From Microbacterium sulfonylureivorans (lineage in GTDB: Bacteria; Actinomycetota; Actinomycetes; Actinomycetales; Microbacteriaceae), in assembly GCF_003999995.1 (NCBI RefSeq), contig NZ_RJAD01000001.1, positions 682,001-746,000 on the forward strand: DNA of 64,000 bases. The letters are read 5' to 3'. The translations under genes were made by a program, and so were the position numbers. This document shows, one piece after another, positions 50,249 through 59,778 of the stretch. Position 1 is the stretch's first letter. Each line of letters starts with the position of its first letter. The notes below the pieces were generated by a model. The model saw nothing but the letters and a program-made list of their open reading frames with translations, was not told the origin of the DNA and searched no databases.

Positions 50249-51448
50249 ATGCCCTTCGGGATGAGACGCGACGTCATGCGACCGACCGACTCGCCGCGCG
50301 CCGACCGGGTCACGTACGTCGAGCTGTTCTTCGACCTCGTCTTCGTGTTCGCCCTGACCCAGCTGTCGGCCTACCTGTACGAGAACCAGACGGCGCTCGG
50401 CATCCTCGAGGGCGCGATCATGGTCTGCGCGCTGTGGTGGGCGTGGGTGTCGACGACCTGGGTCACGAACTGGCTCGATCCGGTCACGCTGCCCGTGCGC
50501 GGCGCGGTCATCGCACTCGCGTTCGTGGCGCTCGTGATGAGCGTGTCGATCGCCGAGGCCTTCGGCGAGCGGGCATGGGCGTTCGCGATCGCCTACGTCG
50601 TCCTGCAGGTCGGGCGCACAGGCTTCATCGTCTGGGCCACCGCCCGCCACGACCCGCCCGTCGCCCGGGACTTCGCACGCGTGCTCGCCTGGACGGTCGC
50701 GGGCGGAGCTCTGTGGATCGTCGGCGCCCTCCTGCCACTGGAGTGGCAGCTGCCGCTGTGGGCCGCCGCACTGGGGCTCGAGCTGCTCGGCACGGTCCTC
50801 GGGTTCCCGGTGCCCCGACACGGGCGGGTGCTCATCGGCGCGTGGGACCTGTCGGGCCCGCACATCGCCGAGCGCACCGCCCTGTTCGTGCTCATCACGC
50901 TCGGCGAGGGACTGCTCGTGACCGGCTTCGCGTTCGTCGCGAAGGAGTCCTCCCCCGCCTCGATCGCGGCGATGGCGACCGCCTTCGTGGCAGCCGCCGC
51001 GACCTGGTGGATCTACTTCGACCACGGCGAGCGCATCGGGTCCGAGGTGATCGAGGCGTCAGACGAGCCCGGGCGCGTCGCGCGCACCGCCTACACCTGG
51101 ATCCACCTCGCGATCATCGCGGGGCTCGTGCTGCTGAGCGTCGGCGACAAGGAGTCGCTCTCGCACCCGCACGAACAGGGCCTGGCCCCGACGGCCGCCT
51201 CGCTGGGCGGACCGTTCCTCTTCCTGATCGGCACCGTGCTGTTCCGCCGCCTGCTCGAGCGGCGGTGGGCGCGCGCTCAGCTGGCGGGCGTCACGGCGCT
51301 CGCGCTCCTCGCCGCGCTGGCGCTGGCGCTGACCGCCGTTCCACTGGATTCCCTCACACTGTCGGTCGCCGCCGCGGTCGTCCTCGTCGGGGTGGCGATC
51401 GGCGAGACCCGCGGACGCCTGCGACGGGGGCGTCGCAGCGGCGGCTGA
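50249..51448 (+). CDS. Low temperature requirement A (LtrA)-like membrane protein
   Basis: A 399-residue membrane protein with about 11 hydrophobic segments. The hallmark [17 protein letters not shown] is at residues 28-44, with [13 protein letters not shown] and [17 protein letters not shown] following, all typical of LtrA proteins. The family was named from a Listeria cold-growth mutant but its biochemical role is unknown. It is divergent from the TetR gene with about 100 bases between starts. The C-terminus is basic and cytoplasmic. Confidence 0.93.
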   Translation: MPFGMRRDVMRPTDSPRADRVTYVELFFDLVFVFALTQLSAYLYENQTALGILEGAIMVCALWWAWVSTTWVTNWLDPVTLPVRGAVIALAFVALVMSVSIAEAFGERAWAFAIAYVVLQVGRTGFIVWATARHDPPVARDFARVLAWTVAGGALWIVGALLPLEWQLPLWAAALGLELLGTVLGFPVPRHGRVLIGAWDLSGPHIAERTALFVLITLGEGLLVTGFAFVAKESSPASIAAMATAFVAAAATWWIYFDHGERIGSEVIEASDEPGRVARTAYTWIHLAIIAGLVLLSVGDKESLSHPHEQGLAPTAASLGGPFLFLIGTVLFRRLLERRWARAQLAGVTALALLAALALALTAVPLDSLTLSVAAAVVLVGVAIGETRGRLRRGRRSGG

Positions 51449-51473
51449 CCGCACCGCGCGGCGCGGCATCCGC

Positions 51474-52466
51474 TCACCAGCGGTTGTGCACCTCTTCGGC
51501 CCAACCCGCGATGCCGTCGAAGGCGACCTCGTCGCCGTCTGCGGTGCGGAACGTGCCGCTCCAGTGGCCGAAGCACTGATCCGTGCTCGACGCGACCACA
51601 CCGAGATCGGTGCGGGTCCGCTTGTCGAAGAAGGGGGTGAAGGATGCCTCGAGCCCCCCGCCCGCCACGCGCCACGGCTGCTGCCAGCGCCAGATGTCGT
51701 ACTCCCACGTGAGCTCGTCGTGGATCTTGTGGAGCCTGCCGTCGACGAACACGGCGTTCTCGGTCGATCCGGTGCCTTCGGTCCACTTCCCGCCGACCTG
51801 GATTCCGATGACGCGACCGTCCGAGACGCCCGATCCCGCGCCCCAGTTCCATCGGACGTCGTAGGGCCAGCGCCCCCGGCCATGGTCGAGCACCGCCCAG
51901 GACTCCCCGGCCGGCACGTCGAAGATCTCGCCGTCGAAGGCGACGCGCCCGGACGCCGGGCGCGCGAGGTCCTTCACCGTGTACTGGAAGCGGCGGGTGC
52001 TCCACGGCACCACGACTGCGAGCCGCTCGTGCCCGGCGGGCAGCCCGGCGATCACGTCGAACGACGCCCGGTGCGTCGCAGCACGCAGCCGCGTGCCGCC
52101 GGGCACCTCGTCGATGTCGATCGCGAGATCCTTCGCCCGCGAGCGTGACGGTCCACCCTCGAGCGAAGCCGGCAGCGTCGCCCGGCCGAGCACGGCCGAG
52201 ACGCTCGTGCTGATCTCGCGCTGCGTCGCCCGGTCGAAGACCCACACCTCGCTCACGGCCGCGTAGTCGATCGACGACACCGTCAGCGCGAGGATGTGCG
52301 TCGGGGTGATGACGTTCCAGTACTCCCAGCGCTTGTTCCGTCCCCACCCGCGGCCGATCCCGCTCGTGTCGACGAGCGGCCGGCGCGCCCAGCCGACCGC
52401 GTCGGGATTCAGCCTGCCGTCCGGGAGCGTGAGGGATACCGGGGAGGTCAGTTCGCGTTCGGGCAC
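51474..52466 (-). CDS. DUF2804 domain protein
   Basis: A 330-residue beta-rich soluble protein of the DUF2804 family. Typical pieces are [76 protein letters not shown] and [13 protein letters not shown]. The fold resembles lipocalin-like hydrolase relatives; function is unknown. The start is GTG. It stands alone between the LtrA and serine dehydratase genes. Confidence 0.92.
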   Translation of the reverse strand: MPERELTSPVSLTLPDGRLNPDAVGWARRPLVDTSGIGRGWGRNKRWEYWNVITPTHILALTVSSIDYAAVSEVWVFDRATQREISTSVSAVLGRATLPASLEGGPSRSRAKDLAIDIDEVPGGTRLRAATHRASFDVIAGLPAGHERLAVVVPWSTRRFQYTVKDLARPASGRVAFDGEIFDVPAGESWAVLDHGRGRWPYDVRWNWGAGSGVSDGRVIGIQVGGKWTEGTGSTENAVFVDGRLHKIHDELTWEYDIWRWQQPWRVAGGGLEASFTPFFDKRTRTDLGVVASSTDQCFGHWSGTFRTADGDEVAFDGIAGWAEEVHNRW

Positions 52467-52501
52467 GGGACGATCCTAGGCACCGCGGCGCTCGTCGTCC
52501 G

Positions 52502-54106
52502 TCAGCACTCGATGACGTTGACCGCGAGGCCGCCCTCGCTGGTCTCCTTGTACTTGTGCGACATGTCGATGCCCGTCTGGCGCATGGTCTCGACGACGGC
52601 GTCGAGCGAGACGTAATGGCTGCCGTCGCCGCGCAGCGCGAGCCGGGCGGCGGTGACCGCCGTCGAGGCCGCGATGGCGTTGCGCTCGATGCACGGGATC
52701 TGGACGAGCCCGCCGACGGGGTCGCAGGTGAGGCCCAGGTGGTGCTCCATCGCGATCTCGGCCGCGTTCTCGATCTGGCGGGTGGTGCCGCCCATGACGG
52801 CGGTGAGCCCGCCCGCGGCCATCGCGCATGCCGACCCGACCTCGGCCTGGCACCCGCCCTCGGCGCCCGAGATCGAGGCGTTCGCCTTGAAGAGCGACCC
52901 GAGCGCGGTCGCGGTGAGCAGGAAGCGACGGATGCCTCGCCTCCGGTTCGCTTCGGCGACGAGACCCTCGTCGATGACCGAATCGGGCGCCGGAGCGTGC
53001 TCGCCCTCGCCGAACCCGAGCAGGGCGCTGCCGACGAGCTCACCGTAGGGCGTCACGGCGTTGCCCGCCCCGAGGCCGGAGTCGGCCAGGAAGCGCCACC
53101 AGTACATCGCCACCGCCGGGACGATTCCCGCCGCGCCGTTCGTGGGGGCGGTCACGACCCGCCCGCCGGAGGCGTTCTCCTCGTTCACCGCGAGCGCGAA
53201 CGCCCCGAGCCACTCGCCGGGGAGCTCGCGCCGGCCGTCGGCCTCGGCGTCGTCCAGCTGCGCGCGGATCGCGCCGGCGCGGCGCTTCACCTTCAGCATT
53301 CCGGGCAGCACGCCGTCGGCATGGAGTCCGGCCTCGACGCAGCCGGCCATCGCGTCCCAGATGGCGTCGAGCCCGGCGGCGATCTCCTCGTCGTCGCGCA
53401 GCGCCTCCTCGTTGATGCGGGCGAGCTCGGCGATCGTGAGCCCGTGCTCGTCGCACAGCGCAAGCATCTCCTCGGCCGTGCCGTAGTCGAGGGGGAAGCC
53501 GTGGGCGCGCACCTTCGGCGGCTCGCCGTCGCGGCGGATGAAGCCGCCGCCGACCGAGTAGTACGTCTCGCGCAGCACCAGACCCGCGTCGTCGGCGAGC
53601 GCGACGGCGGTGGTGGCCCCCAGTGCGAACGCGGAGCCGGTCTCGCGGACACCGGCTGCGGCATCCGTCCCGATCCTCCGCGGGCGACCGGCGGACGCGG
53701 TCGACCACGCCTCGAGCGTCATGGCGTTCGGATGCCCCGGCAGCCGCGTGCGCGGTTCGAAGATCACGTCGTCCTTGGCGAACCCGATCGCGTGGGTGCC
53801 GGCGAGCGGAAGCTCGCGACCCTCGGTCCAGCCGCTCCACGCCGCGCGCACGGCATCCGGGTCCACCGTCTCCGGCTCGAGGCCCATGAGGCCCGCGACG
53901 ACCGCGTCAGGGGTGCCGTGACCGATGCCCGTGGCACCGAGCGAGCCGTAGAGGGTGCACGTCACGCGACCGACCGACTCGAGGAGTCCGGCCGCGCGCA
54001 GGCGCACGACGAAGTCGAGGGCCGCCCGCATGGGGCCGACCGTGTGGGAGCTCGAGGGTCCTACTCCGATGGAGAACAGCTCGAACGCCGAGACGTAGGC
54101 GCTCAC
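52502..54106 (-). CDS. sdaA: L-serine ammonia-lyase, iron-sulfur type, single chain
   Basis: A 534-residue enzyme that deaminates L-serine to pyruvate. The N-terminal domain has [15 protein letters not shown] and [13 protein letters not shown]. The C-terminal catalytic domain keeps the 4Fe-4S cysteines in [18 protein letters not shown] and IPCIERN and ends with a C-terminal Cys (NVIEC) in the position of the autoinhibitory tail of this family. It is about 80 residues longer than E. coli SdaA, largely through an insertion of about 45 residues around 345-390 before [15 protein letters not shown] start. Confidence 0.95.
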   Translation of the reverse strand: MSAYVSAFELFSIGVGPSSSHTVGPMRAALDFVVRLRAAGLLESVGRVTCTLYGSLGATGIGHGTPDAVVAGLMGLEPETVDPDAVRAAWSGWTEGRELPLAGTHAIGFAKDDVIFEPRTRLPGHPNAMTLEAWSTASAGRPRRIGTDAAAGVRETGSAFALGATTAVALADDAGLVLRETYYSVGGGFIRRDGEPPKVRAHGFPLDYGTAEEMLALCDEHGLTIAELARINEEALRDDEEIAAGLDAIWDAMAGCVEAGLHADGVLPGMLKVKRRAGAIRAQLDDAEADGRRELPGEWLGAFALAVNEENASGGRVVTAPTNGAAGIVPAVAMYWWRFLADSGLGAGNAVTPYGELVGSALLGFGEGEHAPAPDSVIDEGLVAEANRRRGIRRFLLTATALGSLFKANASISGAEGGCQAEVGSACAMAAGGLTAVMGGTTRQIENAAEIAMEHHLGLTCDPVGGLVQIPCIERNAIAASTAVTAARLALRGDGSHYVSLDAVVETMRQTGIDMSHKYKETSEGGLAVNVIEC

Positions 54107-54206
54107 ACCTCCAGGCTACGCCGTCCCGCAGGCAGACTGCGCACCGTGATCACATCGAGATGAGCAGGATGCCTCGGCGCTCGGCATCCCTGCGAGCAGT
54201 GTGGCG

Positions 54207-55004
54207 TCAGCGCTGTCCGAAGAACTCGACCGCCGCCTGGCGGAACACCCGCGATCCCGGGGCGTTGAAGTGGTGGCGGTCGGGGAGTTCGACGAACTCC
54301 CCGTGCGGCGTGGCGTCCGCGAGCAGGCGCGAGCGCTCGAGGATCGCGTCCTCCGAGCCGGTGGCGAAGAGGATGGTCTGCTGCGGCGGGTGCGCGACGT
54401 CAGGGTCGGCGTCGCCGAGGCGCATGCCCTCGGCGAGCGCCACCAGCGCGCGCAGGTCGTTGCCGGGGACGCGCTCCGCGAGCGTGACGTAGTTGCGGGT
54501 CACCGGGTCGTCGACCGGTGTTCCCTGGTCGGCATACGCCCGAGCCTGCTCGATCTGCAGCCGGGCCAGCGGACGGCCGTCGGGGATGCCGCCCAGCACG
54601 GCGCGCTCGACGTGCTCCGGCGCGTTCACCGCGAGCTGCCACCCGACGCGTGCGCCGAGCGAGTAGCCCGCGTACAGCACGGAGTCGAGGAGGTACGTGT
54701 CGAGCACCGCGATCAGGTCGCCGGTGAGCGCCTCCATCCCGTACGCCTCCGGCTCGTGGGGCTTGTCGCTCGCACCGTGCCCTCGCTGGTCGACGCCCAG
54801 CACGCGGAACCCGGCACGGGTGAGATCGCGTACCCATCCCGTGTTCACCCAGTTGTCGCGACAGCTCGAGGCGAAGCCGTGCACGCACAGCACCGTCGGC
54901 AGATCGTCGTCGCCCCACGAGTACGTGGCGACGCGGTGGCCTTCCGCCGACATCACGAACTGCGGGTCGGGCATCTCGGTCAGGGCAGGGAACGCGGCAT
55001 CCAC
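54207..55004 (-). CDS. Alpha/beta hydrolase
   Basis: A 265-residue hydrolase starting at GTG. The oxyanion region is CVHGFASSCRDNWVNTG, then VLGVDQRGHGASDKP, the nucleophile elbow GYSLGARVGWQ and the C-terminal ELPDRHHFNAPGSRVF with the catalytic His. No signal peptide. The DQRGHG motif places it near the epoxide-hydrolase/haloperoxidase-like esterases. Substrate unknown. Confidence 0.9.
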   Translation of the reverse strand: MDAAFPALTEMPDPQFVMSAEGHRVATYSWGDDDLPTVLCVHGFASSCRDNWVNTGWVRDLTRAGFRVLGVDQRGHGASDKPHEPEAYGMEALTGDLIAVLDTYLLDSVLYAGYSLGARVGWQLAVNAPEHVERAVLGGIPDGRPLARLQIEQARAYADQGTPVDDPVTRNYVTLAERVPGNDLRALVALAEGMRLGDADPDVAHPPQQTILFATGSEDAILERSRLLADATPHGEFVELPDRHHFNAPGSRVFRQAAVEFFGQR

Positions 55005-55044
55005 TCGCCCATTCTCACCCGAGAGGGGATGCCGCGGCTCCGGG

Positions 55045-55410
55045 TTACGGACGCTGGTGCGCGATCAGGCCGACCGTGTTGCCTTCGGAGTCCTTGATGA
55101 ACGCCTGCCACTCCTGATGACCGGCCGGTCCGAGCGTGTCGTCCTCGTGGGTGAAGATCACGTGCGGATGGGCGACGACGTCGACGATGCCGTCGAGCCG
55201 CTCGAGCGCCTCGTGGACGTTGTGGACCTGCAGGTAGATCAGCGACGACGGCGCGTTGCGGTCGAGCAGCAGTCGGACCCCGTCGAGGTCGAAGAAAAGG
55301 AGTCCCGGCGGGTCGAACCGCGCGGTGGGCTCGGTCTCGAGCAGCACCGTGTAGAAATCGGCGGCGCGGTCGAGGTCGTCGGCGTGCTGGGCGATCTGAG
55401 CGAGTCTCAT
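55045..55410 (-). CDS. VOC family protein
   Basis: A 121-residue glyoxalase-fold protein with MRLAQIAQHADDLDRAADFYTVLLE at the start, GLLFFDLDGVRLLLDR, IYLQVHNVHEALERL and QEWQAFIKDSEGNTVGLIAH at the end. The first metal-ligand histidine (QHADD) and the C-terminal acid (DSEGN region) are present, so it may bind a metal. It resembles methylmalonyl-CoA epimerase-like VOC proteins. Function not determined. Confidence 0.9.
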   Translation of the reverse strand: MRLAQIAQHADDLDRAADFYTVLLETEPTARFDPPGLLFFDLDGVRLLLDRNAPSSLIYLQVHNVHEALERLDGIVDVVAHPHVIFTHEDDTLGPAGHQEWQAFIKDSEGNTVGLIAHQRP

Positions 55411-55426
55411 GCTGATTCCTCTCGGG

Positions 55427-56092
55427 TCACGACGCACACTCTTCGAAGCCGCCGTAATGGAACCAGATCTCCCTGCCGGCGGGCGCCGCGACCGTGCGGC
55501 TTTGGCCGAGCGCGCTCACGGTCACGGACGGGATCGCCCACGCCGTGCTGCTGCACTCCGCGTACCGCGACTCGCCGGCGAAGGTGAGCACGGCGATGAA
55601 GGTCTGGATCGTCCCGGCGTCCACGGGAAGACCGCCCTCGACCGGGAAGCGGTGGTCGCCGTCGACCGCCTCGCCGTGCTGCGCGTTCGGATTGACGAAC
55701 GACACCTCCAGGCCGGTCGGCCCGCCGGGAGCGAGCTGCGCCAGGGTGACGGCGTCGACCATGACCGACTGCGGGCCCCCGTTGACCACGTGGATGCGGA
55801 GCTCGCACGTCGCACCGGGTTCGAGTGCGACCGCTGGCCAGAGGAACTCATCGTTCATCGGCGACGGCAGCGTGCCGACATCGGCGCCGTCGCACACGAT
55901 CGGCTCGGCGTCGTACTCGAGTGAGACAGAGGCGAGCGCAGCGCTCGCCGTCACGTGCCACCCGGCCAGGGCGGCGGCGGCGAAGACGGCGACGACGCCC
56001 AAGACCAGCCCGGCCGCCCGCCCGCGGGGGGTCGAGGGCTCCGGGGGCGCGAGATCCGCCGGCGCTCTGACATCCGCTTCGACCGTCGTCAT
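55427..56092 (-). CDS. Hypothetical membrane-anchored protein
   Basis: A 221-residue protein with a cytoplasmic N-terminus (residues 1-28), one hydrophobic helix (RAAGLVLGVVAVFAAAALAGWHV, about 29-50) and an extracellular beta-rich domain. The latter contains three to four cysteines (IVCDGAD, TCELRIHV, AECSSTAW and a final EECAS) that may form disulfides, and a repeated strand-loop rhythm such as CELRIHVVNGGPQSVMVDAVTLAQL. I recognise no family. The start at MTTVEAD avoids the tRNA gene upstream. Confidence 0.72.
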   Translation of the reverse strand: MTTVEADVRAPADLAPPEPSTPRGRAAGLVLGVVAVFAAAALAGWHVTASAALASVSLEYDAEPIVCDGADVGTLPSPMNDEFLWPAVALEPGATCELRIHVVNGGPQSVMVDAVTLAQLAPGGPTGLEVSFVNPNAQHGEAVDGDHRFPVEGGLPVDAGTIQTFIAVLTFAGESRYAECSSTAWAIPSVTVSALGQSRTVAAPAGREIWFHYGGFEECAS

Positions 56093-56148
56093 GGAGCGAT
56101 CATCGCAGGCAGACGTCGCCGGCGTCACCATCGCCGGCGACCTGTGGA

Positions 56149-56179
56149 AAAGCGAAACGGCCCGCTTGCGCAGGCCGTT
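56149..56179 (-). terminator. Terminator after tRNA-Arg
   Basis: On the minus strand AACGGCC pairs with GGCCGTT (56156-56162 with 56173-56179) around a 10-base loop, followed by TTTCGCTTTT, one of the few T-rich tails in the window. It begins about 22 bases after the tRNA. A smaller 6-bp hairpin (56183-56200) lies between. Confidence 0.8.
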
Positions 56180-56200
56180 CCTCACTGTCTCAACACAGTG

Positions 56201-56273
56201 TGCGCCTCGAGGGACTCGAACCCCCAACCTTCTGATCCGTAGTCAGATGCTCTATCCATTGAGCTAGAGGCGC
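56201..56273 (-). tRNA. tRNA-Arg (anticodon ACG)
   Basis: A 73-base cloverleaf. The acceptor stem GCGCCTC (56273-56267) pairs with GAGGCGC (56208-56202), with discriminator A at 56201. The D arm starts AGCTCAATGGATAGAGC, the anticodon loop is CTACGGA between CTGA and TCAG, so the anticodon is ACG, and the T arm contains GGTTCGAGTCC. The 3' CCA is not encoded. The A34 is expected to be deaminated to inosine, to read CGU, CGC and CGA. Confidence 0.97.
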
Positions 56274-56382
56274 CCGGCTCGCACTCTCGCGCAAGCCAGC
56301 GTCCAGAATACCCGACGGCGTCCCCCGGAGCGAATCGAGGTGCCGGATGCCCGAATCCCGGGCGTGTCCGGGTGGCGCGGGG

Positions 56383-56799
56383 TCAGGCCGGGCCCGTGAT
56401 GGCGCCCTCGTCGCGGGCATCGAGCGCCCGAAGCTGACGCTGCAGCGCGACCTGCCGGTACGACGTGTCGAGCAGCTCGGAGAGCAGGCTCCAGTCGCCC
56501 GAGTCCGCCTCGACCCGCAGCGCGAGCCAGCCGTAGGCACCCTCGTACGGCGGCACGAAGACGTCGTCCCGCTCGACCAGCGCGAAGCGCTCGGACCCGT
56601 CCGGGATGAAGAGGACCGCACCGGCGTCCCGCACGCCGACCAGCGCGAACTGGCGCTTGCCGGCCCGGAACGTGCATCGCCCGTGGGAGATCGCCTCGAC
56701 CGCTTCCGGATACGCGAGGCACAGCGCGCGCACGCGGACGACGAGCGGATGCTCCGGCGGGAAGTGCATCGGGTGTCCGGCGGCGTCGACGACGTCCAT
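56383..56799 (-). CDS. MmcQ/YjbR family protein
   Basis: A 138-residue small protein with a double-wing fold typical of the MmcQ/YjbR group: VRALCLAYPEAVEAISHGRCTFRAGKRQFALVGV, then ERFALVERDDVFVPPYEGAYGWLALRVE and a C-terminal helix with SYRQVALQRQLRALD. These are often annotated DNA-binding without experimental support. It stands alone between the tRNA and a hypothetical gene. Confidence 0.9.
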   Translation of the reverse strand: MDVVDAAGHPMHFPPEHPLVVRVRALCLAYPEAVEAISHGRCTFRAGKRQFALVGVRDAGAVLFIPDGSERFALVERDDVFVPPYEGAYGWLALRVEADSGDWSLLSELLDTSYRQVALQRQLRALDARDEGAITGPA

Positions 56800-56832
56800 C
56801 GCACGATGGTACCGACCGGGACGAAGGCCGCG

Positions 56833-57459
56833 TCAGGCGTCGAGCTCGCTCAGGTCGATGCCACCGGCGCGCGGCGCCGACGGCACGTCGTGCGCAGCCG
56901 ATTCGGGCTCGTCGCCCTCGGGGGACCGCCGACGGTGCGCCGCCAGCCGTGGCAGATCGACGAGCCGCAGGGACTGCATCCGCGCGGCGCGCATCATGTC
57001 GTAGTCGGGGTCGAGGTCGGGGCGCATGCCTTCGACGTTCAGGCGCCGCTCGAGGTTCGCCTCGACGTCGCCCCACGCGGCATCCCTCGCCTGCTCGACC
57101 AGGGTCCGCACGGCGTGCGGGTCGTCGGCGACGCGGCGCAGCTCCTTGGCCACCCCGATGTACTGCCGGTAGCGCCGACGCAGATTGCGCATGTCGCGAT
57201 CGCGGTAGTCGTGGGTGCCGTCGGGATCGGTGAACTTGCCGAACGCCTTCTTGCGCTGACGTCTCGCGAGCGCGGCGGCCTCCTCCTGCTCCTCGGCGAG
57301 CGAGACGAGCGTGTCGTGCGCGAACGGAGCGACGCGCACGAAGTCGAAGGCCTCGTCGTGCGCGATGGTCTCGACGAGGATGTGGTTTCGCACGGCCAGC
57401 CGGGCCGCGGCGGACGCGATCGACACCCCTTCGGCGATCGCCTCAGCGGTCTTGCCCAT
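56833..57459 (-). CDS. Conserved hypothetical helical protein
   Basis: A 208-residue charged, mostly helical cytoplasmic protein. The N-terminal part (AIAEGVSIASAAARLAVRNHILVETIAHDEAFDFVRVAPFAHDTLVSLAEEQEEAAALARRQRKKAFGKF) is followed by a DPDGTHDYRDRDMRNLRRRYRQY stretch and a basic middle. The C-terminus is disordered and Pro/Ser/Ala-rich. AGGAGGTG precedes the ATG, so the gene is real. I do not recognise the family. Confidence 0.78.
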   Translation of the reverse strand: MGKTAEAIAEGVSIASAAARLAVRNHILVETIAHDEAFDFVRVAPFAHDTLVSLAEEQEEAAALARRQRKKAFGKFTDPDGTHDYRDRDMRNLRRRYRQYIGVAKELRRVADDPHAVRTLVEQARDAAWGDVEANLERRLNVEGMRPDLDPDYDMMRAARMQSLRLVDLPRLAAHRRRSPEGDEPESAAHDVPSAPRAGGIDLSELDA

Positions 57460-57550
57460 CGCACCTCCTGCATCGAGGCTAGCGTCCGGCGGAGGCCCCC
57501 GAGTCCGCGAGAATCGTAGACGTCGGTCGACGAAGACGAGAGGGACGGAC

Positions 57551-58399
57551 ATGGCGAGGATGCAGCGGCTCGAGGTGCACGGCAGGACGACCGTGATCAC
57601 CGGTGCGGCGAGCGGGATGGGCGCCGAAGTCGCCCGCGAGCTGGGCCGGCGCGGTGCGCGTCTCGCACTCGTCGACCGCGACGCGGACGGTCTGTCCGCG
57701 CTGGGCGCCGAGCTGACCGGGACCGGGCACACGACCCACGTCATCGACCTCACCGACGACGGAGCCGTGTCCGCGCTCGCCACCGCGATCGAGGCATCCC
57801 ACCCCCACGTGCAGGCCCTGATCACCTGCGCCGGATCGTCGATGCTCGGCGACATCTCGCAGCTGACGATGGCCGAGATGCGATGGCTGATGGACGTGAA
57901 CCTGTGGGGCACGGTGAACATCACCCAGGCGCTGCTGCCCGCGATGCGTCGCGAGCCCGCCGCGCACATCACGCACCTGGTCAGCATCTACGGCCTCGCC
58001 GCCCCCGCCGGGCGGATCCCGTATGCCATGAGCAAGTTCGCCGTGCGCGGGTTCACGGAGTCGCTGCGGCACGAATTGGAGCGCTCGACGGTGAGCGTGG
58101 GTGCGATCTACCCGGCGGGGGTCAAGACCGGGATCATCGGACGCGGTCGCTACGCTGCCGCGATCGATCCGGCCGTCGCCGATCGCGCCGCGGCGGCGCA
58201 GGCCGCGATGTACCACACCGAGCCCGCCGACGCCGCGGTGCGAATCGTCGAGGCGACGGTGCGCCGCAAGCCGCGCGTGATGATCGGGCGCGAGGCGCGC
58301 CTCGTCGACGTGCTGACGCGCGTGACGCCGACCCGCTACTGGGCGCCCATGCGACGCCCGCTCCGCGAGGCGATCGACACCACGACACCGATCCGCTGA
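57551..58399 (+). CDS. Short-chain dehydrogenase/reductase
   Basis: A 282-residue classical SDR. The cofactor loop TGAASGMGAEVA (residues 17-28), the Asp after LVDRD (suggesting NAD preference), ITCAGSS, the Asn in DVNLWGTVN, the Ser in VSIYG and the YAMSK catalytic pair are present. The C-terminal extension (VTPTRYWAPMRRPLREA) is longer than in minimal SDRs. AGGGACGG precedes the ATG. The substrate is unknown. Confidence 0.94.
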   Translation: MARMQRLEVHGRTTVITGAASGMGAEVARELGRRGARLALVDRDADGLSALGAELTGTGHTTHVIDLTDDGAVSALATAIEASHPHVQALITCAGSSMLGDISQLTMAEMRWLMDVNLWGTVNITQALLPAMRREPAAHITHLVSIYGLAAPAGRIPYAMSKFAVRGFTESLRHELERSTVSVGAIYPAGVKTGIIGRGRYAAAIDPAVADRAAAAQAAMYHTEPADAAVRIVEATVRRKPRVMIGREARLVDVLTRVTPTRYWAPMRRPLREAIDTTTPIR

Positions 58400-58403
58400 G
58401 GGA

Positions 58404-58787
58404 TCAGGCCGGCTTGGTGTACGTCGCCCGGCCGAAGCCGAGGATGAAGAAGCCGATGAAGGCGAACAGCCACAGCAGGAAGAACGACCAGGCGCCGCCC
58501 TTGCCGAAGCCCTTGCCCACGCGGATCGCGACGATGATCGACCACACGATGTTCACGATCGGGATGAAGTAGAGCAGACCGAGCCACGCCGAGTAGCCCG
58601 CGATCTTCACGAGGATGAAGAAGTTCACGATCGGGATGATCGCAAGGATGCCGGGGTACCCCGCCTTGCTGAAGACCTTCCAGAGGGCGACGACGGTGAT
58701 GACGTAGAAGATCAGCCCGACGATGCTGTACGGGCCCCAGAGGGTCGTCAGATCGGCTGTATCGGTGACGACGTTCGCAGAGATCAT
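58404..58787 (-). CDS. DUF5684 membrane protein
   Basis: A 127-residue membrane protein with three to four helices: YSIVGLIFYVITVVALWKVF, GYPGILAIIPIVNFFILVKI, LLYFIPIVNIVWSIIVAI and FFLLWLFAFIGFFILGFG. The twin PIVNxxxxVKI/PIVNIVWSI pattern is typical of DUF5684, a family of unknown function seen next to signal peptidases in some genomes. Here its stop is 5 bases from that of the convergent SDR. Confidence 0.9.
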   Translation of the reverse strand: MISANVVTDTADLTTLWGPYSIVGLIFYVITVVALWKVFSKAGYPGILAIIPIVNFFILVKIAGYSAWLGLLYFIPIVNIVWSIIVAIRVGKGFGKGGAWSFFLLWLFAFIGFFILGFGRATYTKPA

Positions 58788-58822
58788 GCGCTCAGCATAG
58801 GGGTGAGGACGAGCCGGCTCCG

Positions 58823-59254
58823 TCAGGCGCGGAGCTTCGTGACGATGGCGGCGATCCGGCGCGCGCGGGTCTCGTCCGCCTTGGCCGTCTCGACGTTCGT
58901 CACGTGCGCCTTCTGTGCGCTCGGGGCGAGTTCGGCGAACACCTCGCGCATCCCCGCCGCGTCGAGCGCGGCCGCGAGATCGGCCGGGACCTCGACGGTG
59001 CGCGGGGCCGTGTCGAGCGACAGCTCCACGGTGATCCGCTCCCCGCCCTTCAACCCGGTGGCCGCGCGCTTGTCCGAGCTGAAGGGAATGAGGAACCTCC
59101 CGCCCATGACGGCCACCGTGCTGCGGTACTCGAATCCGTCCACGCTCACGGTGACCGCCGGGCGCTTTCCTCCGCCGAGCTCGTCGAGGAGATCGGGGGG
59201 CACCTCGATCCCCGTGTTGTTGCCGTTCAGGAGGAGCGTCGTCTCGAATCGCAT
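58823..59254 (-). CDS. DUF1905/YdeI (OmpD-associated)-type protein
   Basis: A 143-residue protein. Residues 1-90 are a DUF1905 barrel (FETTLLLNGNNTGIEVPPDLLDELGGGKRPAVTVSVDG, YRSTVAVMGGRFLIPFS, GLKGGERITVELSLD) and the remainder a YdeI-like helical region (AAALDAAGMREVFAELAPSAQKAHVTNVETAKADETRARRIAAIVTKLRA). This combination is common in actinobacteria and of unknown function. Cytoplasmic. Confidence 0.92.
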   Translation of the reverse strand: MRFETTLLLNGNNTGIEVPPDLLDELGGGKRPAVTVSVDGFEYRSTVAVMGGRFLIPFSSDKRAATGLKGGERITVELSLDTAPRTVEVPADLAAALDAAGMREVFAELAPSAQKAHVTNVETAKADETRARRIAAIVTKLRA

Positions 59255-59415
59255 GGGTCGAGTGTGGCACCGGATGCCGCGGCCCGGACAGGTTGAGGCA
59301 TCCGTGCCGCGCGGCCGACGATCTAGCAACCGCCGCCTCCGCGCGCAACCCCCCGGCCTGCACGGCTCGGCCGACGTAGCGTCGATGGCACAGTCCTTCA
59401 CGAAGGGAGCGGTGC

Positions 59416-59616
59416 ATGGGATTCATGGATGACGCCAAGGAGACGGCCGAGGCCGTCGGCGACAAGATCAAGGACACGTGGGAAGACACCACCGACCGCG
59501 TCGGCGACAAGGTCGACGAGATGAAGGCCGATGCCGACGTGAAGAAGGCAGAGGCCGAGCGCGACTCGGTGAAGACGCGCAACTCCATCAAGGAGGAGCT
59601 GCGGGAGAGCAGCTGA
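59416..59616 (+). CDS. Small hydrophilic helical protein (CsbD/late-embryogenesis-like)
   Basis: A 66-residue highly charged helical protein with repeated heptad-like units (DDAKETAEAVGDKIKDTWED, DRVGDKVDEMKADADVKKAEAERDSVK). Its composition is like the CsbD and hydrophilin stress proteins, but it lacks a definite domain match. GAAGGGAG precedes the ATG and a strong terminator follows, so it is a compact, probably stress-induced unit; that regulation is inference. Confidence 0.8.
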   Translation: MGFMDDAKETAEAVGDKIKDTWEDTTDRVGDKVDEMKADADVKKAEAERDSVKTRNSIKEELRESS

Positions 59617-59652
59617 CCCCGCGTGCGCCGCGGTACGCCGCGGCTCCGGCAG

Positions 59653-59682
59653 AAGGGCCCCGGACCATCCCCCGGGGCCCTT
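59653..59682 (+). terminator. Terminator after the small hydrophilic protein
   Basis: AAGGGCCCCGG (59653-59663) pairs perfectly with CCGGGGCCCTT (59672-59682), an 11-bp stem with an 8-base loop, 36 bases after the stop. Confidence 0.8.
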
Positions 59683-59778
59683 CGTCGCGTTCGGCGCCTG
59701 CCGTCCAAACCGATCAGACCGGTGGTCCGAAGAACCCGCAGACGCGGCACCCGCCGCCTACGAACAGGAGGAACGCTC

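Noticed and set aside
56201..56273. tRNA-Arg as an attachment site of an integrated element
   Set aside because: No integrase lies nearby and I found no repeated copy of the tRNA 3' end in the window.
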